Source: Bacteroidota bacterium (GTDB lineage Bacteria; Bacteroidota; Rhodothermia; Rhodothermales; Rubricoccaceae). Taken from it: 64,000 nt of DNA. The position numbers and the translations under genes are program-made. Of this stretch, positions 1-8,890 are shown piece by piece. Within the stretch, counting starts at the first letter, position 1. Every line of letters begins with the position of its first letter. The stretch spans positions 263,447 to 327,446 of the forward strand of contig JBCBNX010000005.1 in the NCBI GenBank assembly GCA_039821555.1. The letters run 5' to 3'. Below the pieces are notes generated by a model. It worked only from the letters and a program-made list of their open reading frames with translations, was not told the origin of the DNA and searched no databases.

Positions 1-2765
1 GGCGCCTGGAAGAGCGCGCGCGTTTCGATGAAGCCCGCCGTACGCTCGAAGCCGGTGTAGGTGAGCGCACCGCCCTGGACCGTGATCCGTCGGGTGTAGC
101 CCTCGCCGAAGCGTGCCTGCGTCGGGCGCGGGCCGAGATCGAGGATCGCCCCGCCGTTGACCTCATTGGCGCGGTAGGCGAGGATCTGCGCGGCCTGGCC
201 GATGGGCGGCGGCGCGAAGCGGGTGCCGCGGAACTGGTGCGTCTTGAGCCCCGCCATGAGCACGAGCGGTAGGCGCACGCCCGGCAGCGTGAACTGCGCC
301 GAGACGCCCTGCGCCGTGCGGCGATATTCCGAGCCGTCGCCGCCCGCCGTGATCACCTCGGCGCTCGGGACGACGAGCAGCGAGAACTGCCCCGGGTTGG
401 CGAACCCGCCGACGCCCTGGATGCGGTCGAGCAGCGCGAGGCGCTCGGCCACAACGGGCCGCGCCGTGGGGTCGAGTTGGACGGCCCCGGCGTAGGCAAC
501 CTGCGCGTCCTCGAACTGCCCGGCTTCGCGGTAGGCGTCGCCCATCAGCAGGCGCGCGTCCACGCGGTCGGGACGACGGCTTGAGGCGATGCGGGCGGCC
601 TCGGCGGCCCCAGCGTAGTCGCCGGAGTCGTAGCGGTAGCGCGCGATGAGCACCTGCTCGTCGTCGCCATATTCCAGGCGCTGCAACGTTTCGAGGGCGG
701 CGATGGCGCTGGCGTAGTCGCCCGCGTTGACGAAGGCCGCAGCCTGCTCGCGGACGGCCTGGCGCGGCGTCTCCCCGGTCTGCTGGAAGTAGCTGTCGTA
801 GGCGCTCGCGGCCTGCTGGTACTGCCCCGCGCGGTAGAGGTCGCGAGCGCCTTCGAGAGCGAGTTGCTCCTCGCGCTGGCGCATCGCGTCGCGGCGGAGC
901 GCGATCTCGGCGGGCGAGGTGCCCGTGGCCTCGGCCTGGCGGAGGTACTGCTCCGCCCGCGCGAAGTCGTTCTGCGCGGTGTAGTAGGTCGCGGCGGCGA
1001 GGAGCAGCCCGGCGTCGTTGCGGTGCGTTGCCAGGGCGTTGTCGAGGGCCTGCGAGGTCTGCGGCTCGTTGACACCAGCGCGAGCCACAGCATAGGCATA
1101 CATCGCCACGGCCTGCGGGTCGTCCGGCGCGATCTGGTAGACGGCGCGCGCCTGTTCAAGCGCCATCTCATACTGCTCCATCATCGTCAGGAAGCGCACA
1201 TAGTCGACACGTAGCGTGGTGTCGTCAGGGTTCGTGGCGAGCAGTTGCTCGTAGAGCCCGATCACCGGCGCCGGGTCGGCCAGCGCGCCCGTCCGGGCCA
1301 GCACGAAGTAGGGCGGGAGCAGCGCCCGCTTCAGTTGCTCGGACGGCTCCACGTCCGCATCAGGATTGGCAGCGCGTTCGGCGTCCAGCGCGGCGATCTG
1401 GCGCTCGGCCATCGCGATCTGGTCAGCTTGGAGGCGAAGCACCTGCGCCTCGTGCGCCTGGCGGTCCACCACATATGGCTCCGCGCCCGCGAGAACGAGG
1501 TCCGCCTCGGGGTAGCGACCAGCCTGGATAAGTTCGTCGGCGAGGGCGTAACGCGTGGCGAGGTCTGCGGGGTCGACCTTCAGCCGGAAGGTGTAGCGGT
1601 CGATGGCGTAGACCGCGTCGGAGGTGCCCAGCCCGATGTCGATGTCCTCGAACCGGAGCTTCCACTCCTCGGTGTCGCTGTGGCGCGGCTCCAACTCGCG
1701 CAGTTGGTCGAACGCCTCGGCGTAGCGCTCCAAACGGAGGAGTTCGTCGACGAGCGTGAAGCGCGTGGCGTCGTCCTCAGGGTTGCGGTCGAGGCGGCGC
1801 TTGAGGTCGTCTACGCGGTAGCGCGGGCCGTCGGAACCGGCAGCGCGGGCGTAGAGGCGGTCGAAGGCCGGCGTCCCGGCCTCGTTGGCGCGGATCGGGT
1901 CGAGGACGCGCTGCGCGTCGGAGGCGCGGCCGTTGGCGAGGTAGAGCTCGGCGAGGTCGTAGCGCTTGGCCGTCTGGTTGGGGTTGCGCGCGAGGTCGCG
2001 TTCGAGCGCGGCGATGGCGTTTCCAGCCTGGTCGAGTTCGGCGAGCCCCTGGCGGGCGTCGCGGTTGCTCGGGTCGAGCGCGAGCGCCTGGTCGAAGGAC
2101 GCACGGGCCCGTGCGCGGTCGCCCTGCCAGAAGCGGAAGTAGCCAAGCCGCATGTGCAGGTCCGCGTTCGACGGGTAGAGGCGGAGGTACTCTTCGGCGG
2201 CCGCGGCGCCCTTGTCGGCCTGCCCGAGCGCCGCGAGAGCCACGAGGTAGCGCGTGACGACGTCCGGTGTCCCCTGCGCGCGGGCGAGGTAGAACTCGTA
2301 CTGCGCCGACGCTTCGGCATAGCGTTCGGCGTCGGTGAGCGCCTCGGCGTACTGGAGGCGGTAGGCGAGGTTGGCCGGCGCGCCCTCGACCTGCTGCCGG
2401 AAGACATCGAGTTGGGAGTCCCCCGCGGTCGCGGTCTGCCCGGTGCCGACGCGGACGCGCTGGAGCCCGACCTCGGCCTCGGCGTCGCCCGGGCGCAGCG
2501 CCAGCACGCGCTCGTAGTCGGCGGCGGCTTCAGCGTTTTGGCGGCGGGCCTCGTAGGCCTGCGCGCGCAGGAACCGTGCCCCGGCATCGTCCGGCGTACG
2601 GATGAGCAGGTCGGTCAGGAGACGGATGGCCTCGCCGTAGCGCCCGGCGTCGTAGGCAGCCTGGGCGGCGGGAAGACCGGCGGTCTGCGCGAGGGCCGTC
2701 GGCGCTGTCAGTACCGTCGGCGCCGCGGCGAGCGCGGTCAGGAGAAAGACGAGTCGGAGTCGCAT
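1..2765 (-). CDS. TPR-repeat exported protein with C-terminal barrel-like region (3' end outside window)
   Basis: The frame opens at ATG 2765 and has no stop before the window edge, giving at least 921 residues. It starts with a signal peptide (MRLRLVFLLTALAAAPTVLT, then ALAQ) and continues with about 20 tetratricopeptide-like helical pairs. Typical stretches are AAQAAYDAGRYGEAIRLL and ASFDQALALDPSNRDA. From about residue 800 the sequence turns beta-rich with aromatic and glycine alternation (LVLMAGLKTHQFRG), as in an outer-membrane barrel. TPR plus C-terminal barrel resembles exopolysaccharide export proteins of the BcsC/PgaA kind. No synthase gene is visible in the window, so the substrate is unknown. 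It lies 90 bases downstream of the RecA/GGDEF-like gene on the same strand and may be co-transcribed with it. The long open frames on the opposite strand are composition shadows. Confidence 0.85.
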   Translation of the reverse strand, partial: MRLRLVFLLTALAAAPTVLTAPTALAQTAGLPAAQAAYDAGRYGEAIRLLTDLLIRTPDDAGARFLRAQAYEARRQNAEAAADYERVLALRPGDAEAEVGLQRVRVGTGQTATAGDSQLDVFRQQVEGAPANLAYRLQYAEALTDAERYAEASAQYEFYLARAQGTPDVVTRYLVALAALGQADKGAAAAEEYLRLYPSNADLHMRLGYFRFWQGDRARARASFDQALALDPSNRDARQGLAELDQAGNAIAALERDLARNPNQTAKRYDLAELYLANGRASDAQRVLDPIRANEAGTPAFDRLYARAAGSDGPRYRVDDLKRRLDRNPEDDATRFTLVDELLRLERYAEAFDQLRELEPRHSDTEEWKLRFEDIDIGLGTSDAVYAIDRYTFRLKVDPADLATRYALADELIQAGRYPEADLVLAGAEPYVVDRQAHEAQVLRLQADQIAMAERQIAALDAERAANPDADVEPSEQLKRALLPPYFVLARTGALADPAPVIGLYEQLLATNPDDTTLRVDYVRFLTMMEQYEMALEQARAVYQIAPDDPQAVAMYAYAVARAGVNEPQTSQALDNALATHRNDAGLLLAAATYYTAQNDFARAEQYLRQAEATGTSPAEIALRRDAMRQREEQLALEGARDLYRAGQYQQAASAYDSYFQQTGETPRQAVREQAAAFVNAGDYASAIAALETLQRLEYGDDEQVLIARYRYDSGDYAGAAEAARIASSRRPDRVDARLLMGDAYREAGQFEDAQVAYAGAVQLDPTARPVVAERLALLDRIQGVGGFANPGQFSLLVVPSAEVITAGGDGSEYRRTAQGVSAQFTLPGVRLPLVLMAGLKTHQFRGTRFAPPPIGQAAQILAYRANEVNGGAILDLGPRPTQARFGEGYTRRITVQGGALTYTGFERTAGFIETRALFQA

Positions 2766-2855
2766 GGGCGGGAGGGGTACACCCGGTAGGGAGCGAGGCT
2801 GTCGCAGCCTCAGAGGCCGGCCAGCGGGGCCGGGATTGGGTCGGTTGGAGGCGAC

Positions 2856-4925
2856 CTAGTCGGTGTCGAAAGCGAAGGCCATCAGGTCGCGGGCGTTGGC
2901 GAAGGGCGCGCCGTTGGGGATCGTGACCGCCGCGATGGCGGTGAAGACCGCGTCGGAGGCGCCCCCGGACAGCTGGAGCTGCGCCTTGATCGCGCCGTAG
3001 ATGCCCGCCGCGGCCGACTGCGTGCGCTCGGGCAGCAGGGCGAGCAGCCGCCGCCGGTCCGACTCGGCATAGAGCGGGTCGCGGTCGTCGATGGCCTCGC
3101 GGACGGCGTCCTCGACCAGCGGAAAGGCCTCCGCGAAGGGGTTCGACGGGTCCATCCGCAACGCGAGTGCCAGGAAGGGCGCCCCTGTCGCCGCGTGCCT
3201 GTCGAAGGCGGTCTGCACCTGCTTCGCGAAGCGCCCCCGCGGCGACTGGTCGAACGTGTGCTGCGCCAGCGAAGCAAACGTGGGCATCGGCGGCGGCGAG
3301 GCGGGGGCCGGCGGCCGGAACTGAGGCTGAGGCTGAGGCCTCGAGTCAAACTCAGGGGCCCCCGTGAAGTCGAAGGCGGGCGGGCCGGTGAAGCGCTGCC
3401 CCAGCCCATCGCCGCTGCCCACCCCTGGCATTCCTGAAGCCATTCCCCGGCTACCCAGGGCATAGCCGCCCTCGGTCGAGTCCCACGAGTCCATCAGCAC
3501 GCCGCCGAGCTCGAACTCCGACGGCTGCAGGTGCGGATTGACCGGGAAGGCGACGGCCGCCAGGTTCAGCGCGTTGATCTTGGGAGCGGTGGGAGAAGTC
3601 ATGGGACGATCCAGGTCGGACGGAGAAGACGTAGGAGCCAAGGGCTCGGACTGCCGCGCGTGCGCGTCGTGGGGAGCCGTGTTGTCTGGGGGCGTGCTAC
3701 CAGCAGCCGTGTCGCTGAGGCTGGCGCTGCCGAGGCTCGCGTTGCCGAACGCCGGTTCAGGCACGGGCGACTGCGGCGCATTGGCTGCAGGCGGTGAGCT
3801 TGGGGCTCCAGCCTGCGGCTCGCCACCAAGTTGGCGGGGGGCGTCAGGGCGAGACGTTGGCTCCCCAGAGGCCTCGCCTTCCGACGCCGGTACGGTGTTC
3901 TGCGGGGGCGAGGCCTCCGAAGGTGGACCGAAGATGTCAGCAAGCGAGGCGTTTAGCTCGTCCACGGACGGCATCGGGGCGGACGGCTCCGCGTCGGTCA
4001 CGGGCGCCTGCGGCAGTGCCGAGGGTGGCGCTGATGAGGGTGACGTTGCCGAAGGCGGCGCTTCGGTGTCCCCCGGAGGCACTGCGCGCCCGATGACCTG
4101 ACGACCCACACGGTTCGCTGGCGCATAGCCGTCGCCGCGAGGCCGAAGAGGCTCCGCCGACACCGACGAGGCCGCCGTGGAAACGTCCGGGAGTGGGGTG
4201 CTCTGCGCCGGGACGCCTTGGATGGGCGAAGGTGGATCGGACGGCGACGATGGAGACGGCGCTGACAGAGGCGATGCTGACAGAGGCGGTGCTGAAGCCC
4301 CCAGCGCCCATGTCCCTGTAGCCGGAGCCAGCGCGATGTTGGTGCCCGGTCGCAGACGGAGCGTCCGATCCGTCGTGCCGCTCGTCTCCACGTGGATCGA
4401 GCCCGCAACGATGTCACAGAGCCGCTGGGTGATCGCCGCAGAGCGATCGTTGGCGGGGGCTCCGAGGCCCAGCAGCAGCACCGTTGGCAGCACATGCAGG
4501 GCGCTCACGAGGTGCCGGACCCCCGAGTCGAGCATGCTCAGGTCATGGAATCCCAGAAACGGCGTGAAGTCCTCCACGACCAAGAGGGCCGGGCTGGCTT
4601 GCTGGGCTAAGCGCGCCAGGCCTTCGACTGCCTCCGCAGGGTCGGAGCCGACAGGCAAGGCGGGCGGGCGCAGGAGACGCAGCCGCTGTGTCTGAGTCGC
4701 GGCCCGTATGTCAAAGTGGAGCGCCTCGGCCTCCGCCGCCAAGGTGGCTGGCGTTGTACCCGACACGTAGACGCAACTCTCGTCGGCCTCGTCTACCGTC
4801 TGGGCGGCCCGCAGCAGCAGAGCCGTGCCGCTCTGCGCGCGCCCCGTGACCACGTACGTCTCGCCCGGGCGCAACCCTTCCCAGGTGCGGTCGAGCAGAG
4901 GAATACCGGTAGTGCGACGGGTCAT
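2856..4925 (-). CDS. RecA/KaiC-like ATPase domain, Pro/Ser-rich linker, GGDEF-like C-terminal domain
   Basis: Three parts are visible in about 689 residues. The N-terminal ~200 residues follow the RecA/KaiC (RAD55-like) pattern: GIPLLDRTWEGLRPGETYVV, then GRAQSGTALLL where a Walker A loop belongs, then PALLVVEDFTPFL as Walker B. The Walker lysine is missing (SGT instead of GKT/S). A linker of roughly 300 residues is rich in Pro, Ser and Ala. The last ~125 residues (LALALRMDP, then ESDRRRLLALLPE) follow the layout of a GGDEF fold, but the GGDEF signature is absent, so diguanylate cyclase activity is not expected. ATG 4925 starts at the conserved RecA-like segment; an upstream in-frame ATG at 4967 is possible. 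A signalling or scaffolding role is inference. Confidence 0.75.
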   Translation of the reverse strand: MTRRTTGIPLLDRTWEGLRPGETYVVTGRAQSGTALLLRAAQTVDEADESCVYVSGTTPATLAAEAEALHFDIRAATQTQRLRLLRPPALPVGSDPAEAVEGLARLAQQASPALLVVEDFTPFLGFHDLSMLDSGVRHLVSALHVLPTVLLLGLGAPANDRSAAITQRLCDIVAGSIHVETSGTTDRTLRLRPGTNIALAPATGTWALGASAPPLSASPLSAPSPSSPSDPPSPIQGVPAQSTPLPDVSTAASSVSAEPLRPRGDGYAPANRVGRQVIGRAVPPGDTEAPPSATSPSSAPPSALPQAPVTDAEPSAPMPSVDELNASLADIFGPPSEASPPQNTVPASEGEASGEPTSRPDAPRQLGGEPQAGAPSSPPAANAPQSPVPEPAFGNASLGSASLSDTAAGSTPPDNTAPHDAHARQSEPLAPTSSPSDLDRPMTSPTAPKINALNLAAVAFPVNPHLQPSEFELGGVLMDSWDSTEGGYALGSRGMASGMPGVGSGDGLGQRFTGPPAFDFTGAPEFDSRPQPQPQFRPPAPASPPPMPTFASLAQHTFDQSPRGRFAKQVQTAFDRHAATGAPFLALALRMDPSNPFAEAFPLVEDAVREAIDDRDPLYAESDRRRLLALLPERTQSAAAGIYGAIKAQLQLSGGASDAVFTAIAAVTIPNGAPFANARDLMAFAFDTD

Positions 4926-5122
4926 CGGAAACAGACAGGGCATCATCAGGCGGCGACGAGCGGACACACATCACCGGACGTGGGGCCTACAAACCGTGTG
5001 CCAGCGCCTACAGAGCGGGCGGACAGCGCGCAGTTGGGAGAGCGAACCCTCCACCGCAAGGGGACGGGCTCCCCGAGAAACGGTGAGAAGCGATGAAGCC
5101 CTGGAACCGGGGCACCAGCCCG

Positions 5123-5130
5123 TATCTTTG
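5123..5130 (+). promoter_or_regulatory. Candidate Bacteroidota -7 promoter element upstream of serC
   Basis: TATCTTTG matches the Bacteroidota TAnnTTTG -7 consensus and lies about 70 bases before the serC ATG. No clear TTG -33 element sits at the expected distance, so this is a half-supported promoter. Confidence 0.4.
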
Positions 5131-5202
5131 GTGCGTCTCCGTTCCGAATGGAAGCGGTGATTTCTACCCTTCCCTCCTTCGTTTCTGTCGCCCCTGCTGG
5201 CC

Positions 5203-6315
5203 ATGCAGCCTGTCGCCCACCCGTCCACGCCTCCCACCGCGTCTGCTCGCGTCCACAACTTCTCGGCCGGCCCCGGCGCGCTGCCCACGGCCGTCCTCGA
5301 AGCCGCCCGCGCCGAGTTGCCCGTCTTCGGTGACCTCGGCACGTCGGTGCTGGAGATCTCGCACCGCTCGCCGACCTACACCGAGATCGCGGCGTCGGCG
5401 CGCGCCCACCTCCGCGCCCTGCTCGGCCTCGGGGACGACTGGCACATCCTCTTCCTCCAGGGCGGCGCGTCGCAGCAGTTCTACCAGGTCCCGCTCAACT
5501 TCCTCCGCGCCGACGCCTCGGCCGACTACCTCGACACCGGCACCTGGTCGGCGAAGGCCGTCAAGGAAGCCCTGCGCTGCGGCGGCGTCAACGTGGTGGC
5601 CTCCAGCAAGGACGAGAACTACGCGTACATCCCTGCCCGCGACTCGTGGGAGCTCGATCCCGAGGCCGCCTACTTCCACATCACGAGCAACAACACCATC
5701 TTCGGGACGCAGCTTCACGACGAGCCGGACGTGGACATGCCGCTCGTCTGCGATGCCTCCTCGGACTTCCTCAGCCGCCACCTCGACCTCGACAAGTACG
5801 GGCTGATCTACGCGGGCGCGCAGAAGAACATCGGCCCGGCGGGCGTGACGGTCGTGCTCGTGAAGGACGCGTTCCTCCAGACCCGCAAGGATGACGTCGC
5901 CACGATGCTGGACTATGGCACGCACGCGGCGAAGCTGTTCCACACGCCGCCGGTGTTCGCGGTCTACCTCGTCGAGAAGGTGCTCGCGTGGCTCCAGGAG
6001 CAGGGCGGCATCGACGGCATCGCGGAGGTCAACGCGCGCAAGGCCGCGAAGCTCTACGGCGCCATCGACGCGACGGACTTCTACCGGGGCACGGTGCACC
6101 CCGACGCGCGCTCGGAGATGAACGTCTGCTTCCGCCTCCCGTCCGACGACCTCGAAGCGACGTTCCTCGCGGACGCAGCCACACACGGCCTCGTCGCGCT
6201 CAAGGGGCACCGCTCCGTGGGCGGCATCCGCGCCTCGATCTACAACGCCGTCGAGGAAGCCTCCGTGGACGCACTCGTCGCGTTCATGCGCGAGTTCGAG
6301 CAAACCAACGGATAG
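5203..6315 (+). CDS. serC: Phosphoserine aminotransferase
   Basis: SerC is a cytosolic PLP enzyme that converts 3-phosphohydroxypyruvate and glutamate to phosphoserine and 2-oxoglutarate in serine synthesis; it also acts on the matching pyridoxal-pathway intermediate. The 370-residue length is typical. Family marks are the N-terminal HNFSAGPGALP, the LFLQGGASQQF loop, the SNNTIFGTQ segment, CDASSDFLS, and the PLP lysine in AGAQKNIGPAG at K208. The C-terminal GHRSVGGIRASIYNA contains the substrate-binding RxSxYNA element. ATG 5203 adds about 16 residues before the conserved core, which is normal. It stands alone and converges with a small lipoprotein gene 24 bases downstream. Confidence 0.97.
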   Translation: MQPVAHPSTPPTASARVHNFSAGPGALPTAVLEAARAELPVFGDLGTSVLEISHRSPTYTEIAASARAHLRALLGLGDDWHILFLQGGASQQFYQVPLNFLRADASADYLDTGTWSAKAVKEALRCGGVNVVASSKDENYAYIPARDSWELDPEAAYFHITSNNTIFGTQLHDEPDVDMPLVCDASSDFLSRHLDLDKYGLIYAGAQKNIGPAGVTVVLVKDAFLQTRKDDVATMLDYGTHAAKLFHTPPVFAVYLVEKVLAWLQEQGGIDGIAEVNARKAAKLYGAIDATDFYRGTVHPDARSEMNVCFRLPSDDLEATFLADAATHGLVALKGHRSVGGIRASIYNAVEEASVDALVAFMREFEQTNG

Positions 6316-6339
6316 CGGACTTCAACAGGGCGCGGTCGC

Positions 6340-6744
6340 CTACTGCCGGTCCAGGGCGACGGTGCCTCGAATCCCCCGGGTGCTCTCCCATGTCCCGGAC
6401 AGCGCACCGCCGCGCCCGTTGACCTCGTGGAAGTAGAACCCCCGCGACCCGAAGTCGAGGGTGTAGGTGACGGTACCCTCGACCGGGGCGTTGCCGACGA
6501 GCGTGCCCGTGATCACGTCCGTGGGATAGCGCCACGTGCCCGTCCCGGCGAGCACGCCGCCCGTCTCCGACATCACGAGCGTGAGCGTGCCGCTAAAGTC
6601 GGGGTTGGGGTGCGTGATCGGCCCTATCCACGTACCAGCGAGGGCGCGAGGACCGTCCGGGGCCTCCTCGTCGGCGGTGTCGCAGCCCGCGCTGAGGACG
6701 AGGAGCGGGAGGAGAGCGAGGAGAACACGGGCGGAGCGGAGCAT
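6340..6744 (-). CDS. Small secreted lipoprotein of unknown function
   Basis: The 134-residue product starts with a lipoprotein signal peptide (MLRSARVLLALLPLLVL) and the lipobox LSAGC, followed by an acidic DTADEEAPDG linker. The mature part is small and beta-rich (LAGTWIGPITHPNPDFSGTL, TYTLDFGSRGFYF), resembling the small lipocalin-like or beta-barrel domains common in Bacteroidota lipoproteins. I do not recognise a named family. It converges with serC and is followed upstream by another lipoprotein gene on the same strand. Confidence 0.8.
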   Translation of the reverse strand: MLRSARVLLALLPLLVLSAGCDTADEEAPDGPRALAGTWIGPITHPNPDFSGTLTLVMSETGGVLAGTGTWRYPTDVITGTLVGNAPVEGTVTYTLDFGSRGFYFHEVNGRGGALSGTWESTRGIRGTVALDRQ

Positions 6745-6811
6745 GACGATTCAGGAGTAGCGTTGAATAACGAGGCGAGTGGGGCAGCGCTGGCGCCGAA
6801 CAGGGCAGCGC

Positions 6812-7693
6812 TCAGTAGAGCCAGTTGCCGTGGAGGACGGCGGTGAACCCGCGATCGCCGCGCACCGTGAGGGCATCGCTGGTGGCGTTGTCGAGGGCGT
6901 AGAGCGAGGAGAGCCGGACGCTGGCCTGGACCATCGTGGTATTGCCGCCCACGTCGTCGTCGACGAGGCTGAGCGTGTAGGGCGTGCCGTAGTTGGCCGT
7001 GAACGGCACGCCGGGGTCGTTGAAGGACGCGGCCTCGTCGAAGGTGTAGTCCCGGCTCGCGCTCGCGTCGTCGTGCACCTCGGAGACGAAGAGCACGCCC
7101 GGCAGCCCGCGCGCGGGGTCCTGGAACTGCACGTAGATGTCGGGACGGCGCGGCCCTGCGGAGAACGGGTCCCAGTCCCATGTGCTGCCGTCGGCCTGCG
7201 TGCCGGGGAAGTCGGTGACGACGATGCGCTCGACCCGGAAGGCGCGCGGCGTGTTGACCTCATAGCGGTAGTCGAACGCGGCGGAGGTTCCCCGTGTGGT
7301 GCGCCCGTCGAGGTCGCGCACGCGGTCGGCGGTGACGCTGTGCGAGCCGCTGCCGAGGCCGGGTTCGCGCAGCGTGAGTTCGACCGTGTTGGACGCCCCG
7401 CCGACGTAGCGCTTGGAGACGGTGCCCTGCGAACTCGTGCGCCCGTTGTCGAGCGCCGACGTGACGCGGAAGGTGCTCGTCTCCAGCGAGGCCGCGTCGA
7501 GAGGCCGGTCGAAGTGGACGAGCACGCGCGTGAGCGAGGTCGCCTCGGCGCGCACCAGCGCCGGTGCGTCCGGGGCCACTGGGGCCTCGGTGCCCTCTTC
7601 GGTCATGGTGTCGCATGCTGCGCTTAGAACGAGCAGGCATGCGAGGACGAACGCGGTGGTAATCGAGCGGGCGGTGGAGCGGGCAAACAGCAT
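6812..7693 (-). CDS. Lipoprotein with Ig-like N-terminal domain, function unknown
   Basis: ATG 7693 begins an ideal lipoprotein signal (MLFARSTARSITTAFVLACL, lipobox LSAAC); the upstream in-frame ATG at 7777 would bury it, so I prefer 7693 (293 residues). Residues about 35-130 (VRAEATSLTRVLVHFDRPLD, then a DRVRDLDGR segment) match the Ig-like domains that describe interface or surface attachment in bacterial exoproteins. The second half is beta-rich and describes no enzyme I recognise. The gene lies between two other lipoprotein genes on the same strand and is not clearly co-transcribed with the upstream one, because a terminator intervenes at 7796-7835. Confidence 0.8.
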   Translation of the reverse strand: MLFARSTARSITTAFVLACLLVLSAACDTMTEEGTEAPVAPDAPALVRAEATSLTRVLVHFDRPLDAASLETSTFRVTSALDNGRTSSQGTVSKRYVGGASNTVELTLREPGLGSGSHSVTADRVRDLDGRTTRGTSAAFDYRYEVNTPRAFRVERIVVTDFPGTQADGSTWDWDPFSAGPRRPDIYVQFQDPARGLPGVLFVSEVHDDASASRDYTFDEAASFNDPGVPFTANYGTPYTLSLVDDDVGGNTTMVQASVRLSSLYALDNATSDALTVRGDRGFTAVLHGNWLY

Positions 7694-7795
7694 GGCGAGC
7701 CTCGGGAGGATGTCGATGACGCGGGGAGGACTGCGCACCCATCCCCCTTCATCCCTAGAGGCAGGGTCTGCGCCCAAACCTGTCAGCGCCCCTCG

Positions 7796-7835
7796 AAAAA
7801 AAACGAGGCAGGCGTCCCGAAGAACACCTGCCTCG
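7796..7835 (-). terminator. Intrinsic terminator after the hemopexin-like lipoprotein gene
   Basis: Read on the minus strand, a 12-bp stem (CGAGGCAGGTGT pairing with ACGCCTGCCTCG, one imperfect pair) with an 8-base loop is followed directly by eight T. It lies about 26 bases past the stop of the upstream gene. It is the clearest rho-independent terminator in the window. Confidence 0.9.
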
Positions 7836-7861
7836 CCGTCAGAACCGAGCCGGAGTGGTGG

Positions 7862-8692
7862 CTACTCGAACGAGAGCGTACCGTCGCCCAACTCGTCGAT
7901 GTCGAAGTCGTCGGAGAAGGAGCGGTTGGCGTCGTTGTAGATGGTGTACTCCGTGCCATCGCGGTTGAAGAGGTAGACCAGCCCACCCACGTTCACCGCG
8001 GCCCCGACACTGGCGATGGGCGTCCCGCCGCCACCGAAGTCGGTGAGGAAGCTGAAGAGCGACGACCACGATTCCTGCTCGTAGTTGTAGGCCTGGTAGC
8101 GCGTGCCCTGCTGGTCGAAGAGGAAGAACTGCGCGCCAATCGCGAAAGCAGCACGGACCTCCTCGATGTCGGCGTCCACGAAGTCGGTGTCGTCTTCGCC
8201 GAACTCCTCGGACTCGTCGAACTCGGACTCGTCGCGCTCATAGACGGCGTAGTTCTCGCCGCGCGTGTCGAAGAAGTAGGTCTCTGAGTTGCCGGTGGTG
8301 CTCACGGCGGCGCCGATCTCGCCATAGGGGAGGTCGCCGTTTTCGAGCGTGCTCACGTTGCGCGCGTTGGAGAAGGAGCCGTTCGAGGGGTTCCACAACA
8401 CGAAGCGGTTGCCGTCGGCGTTGACGAGGATGACGCGCCCGTCGGCGGCGTTGGGGTAGGCGGCGCCCACGGCCACCTCCTCTTCTTCGGGCGGGTCCAC
8501 AGGCGGCGGATCGACGGGCGGCGGGTCTACCGGGGGCGGGTCGACGGGCGGGGGCGTGACCGGCGGCGGATCGGTGGGGTCGGTCGGGGCGGCGCTGTCG
8601 CAGGCAGCGGTCATAAAGAGCAGCCCGAACGTGACCACGAGGGCTAGGAAGCGGGGGAACGAGAGCGTCAAGCGGGAAGCAGCGTAAGGCAT
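7862..8692 (-). CDS. Lipoprotein with PPPVD repeats and hemopexin-like repeats
   Basis: The 276-residue product has a lipoprotein signal with lipobox MTAAC, then a proline spacer made of PPPVD repeated about five times, and an acidic EEEE stretch. The rest contains four units of about 40-50 residues. Each opens with a GAAY/GAAV/AAFA strand, then a (V/Y)(L/F)F(D/N)xxGxxYxxY core, for example YFFDTRGENYAVYERD, FFLFDQQGTRYQAYNYE and YLFNRDGTEYTIYNDA. This is the pattern of hemopexin-type propeller blades. The proline stem would hold the propeller away from the membrane. Ligand unknown. It is divergent from the ECF sigma gene. Confidence 0.8.
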   Translation of the reverse strand: MPYAASRLTLSFPRFLALVVTFGLLFMTAACDSAAPTDPTDPPPVTPPPVDPPPVDPPPVDPPPVDPPEEEEVAVGAAYPNAADGRVILVNADGNRFVLWNPSNGSFSNARNVSTLENGDLPYGEIGAAVSTTGNSETYFFDTRGENYAVYERDESEFDESEEFGEDDTDFVDADIEEVRAAFAIGAQFFLFDQQGTRYQAYNYEQESWSSLFSFLTDFGGGGTPIASVGAAVNVGGLVYLFNRDGTEYTIYNDANRSFSDDFDIDELGDGTLSFE

Positions 8693-8890
8693 GGAAACAC
8701 CTCAGTGGGGTCTAGGGAGGAACGAGCGGCGCGCCAGCAAGCGCAGCGTGCCGAGTGCGGTCGTCCGTAGAGGCAGCGTCCCCCGCCGAAAGTGTCAGCC
8801 CAGGCCGAGAAAAAGTCAGACGGCAGCCTCAAACCGCTTGTTTTTGCCTATCTAGTCCCAGTTTCATCCTCGCCCTTGCCCTCGTGCGCC

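Noticed and set aside
1245..2789. Open frame of 514 codons on the plus strand opposite the TPR gene
   Set aside because: Val/Gly/Arg/Glu-biased composition shadow; the minus-strand frame has a signal peptide and regular TPR units.
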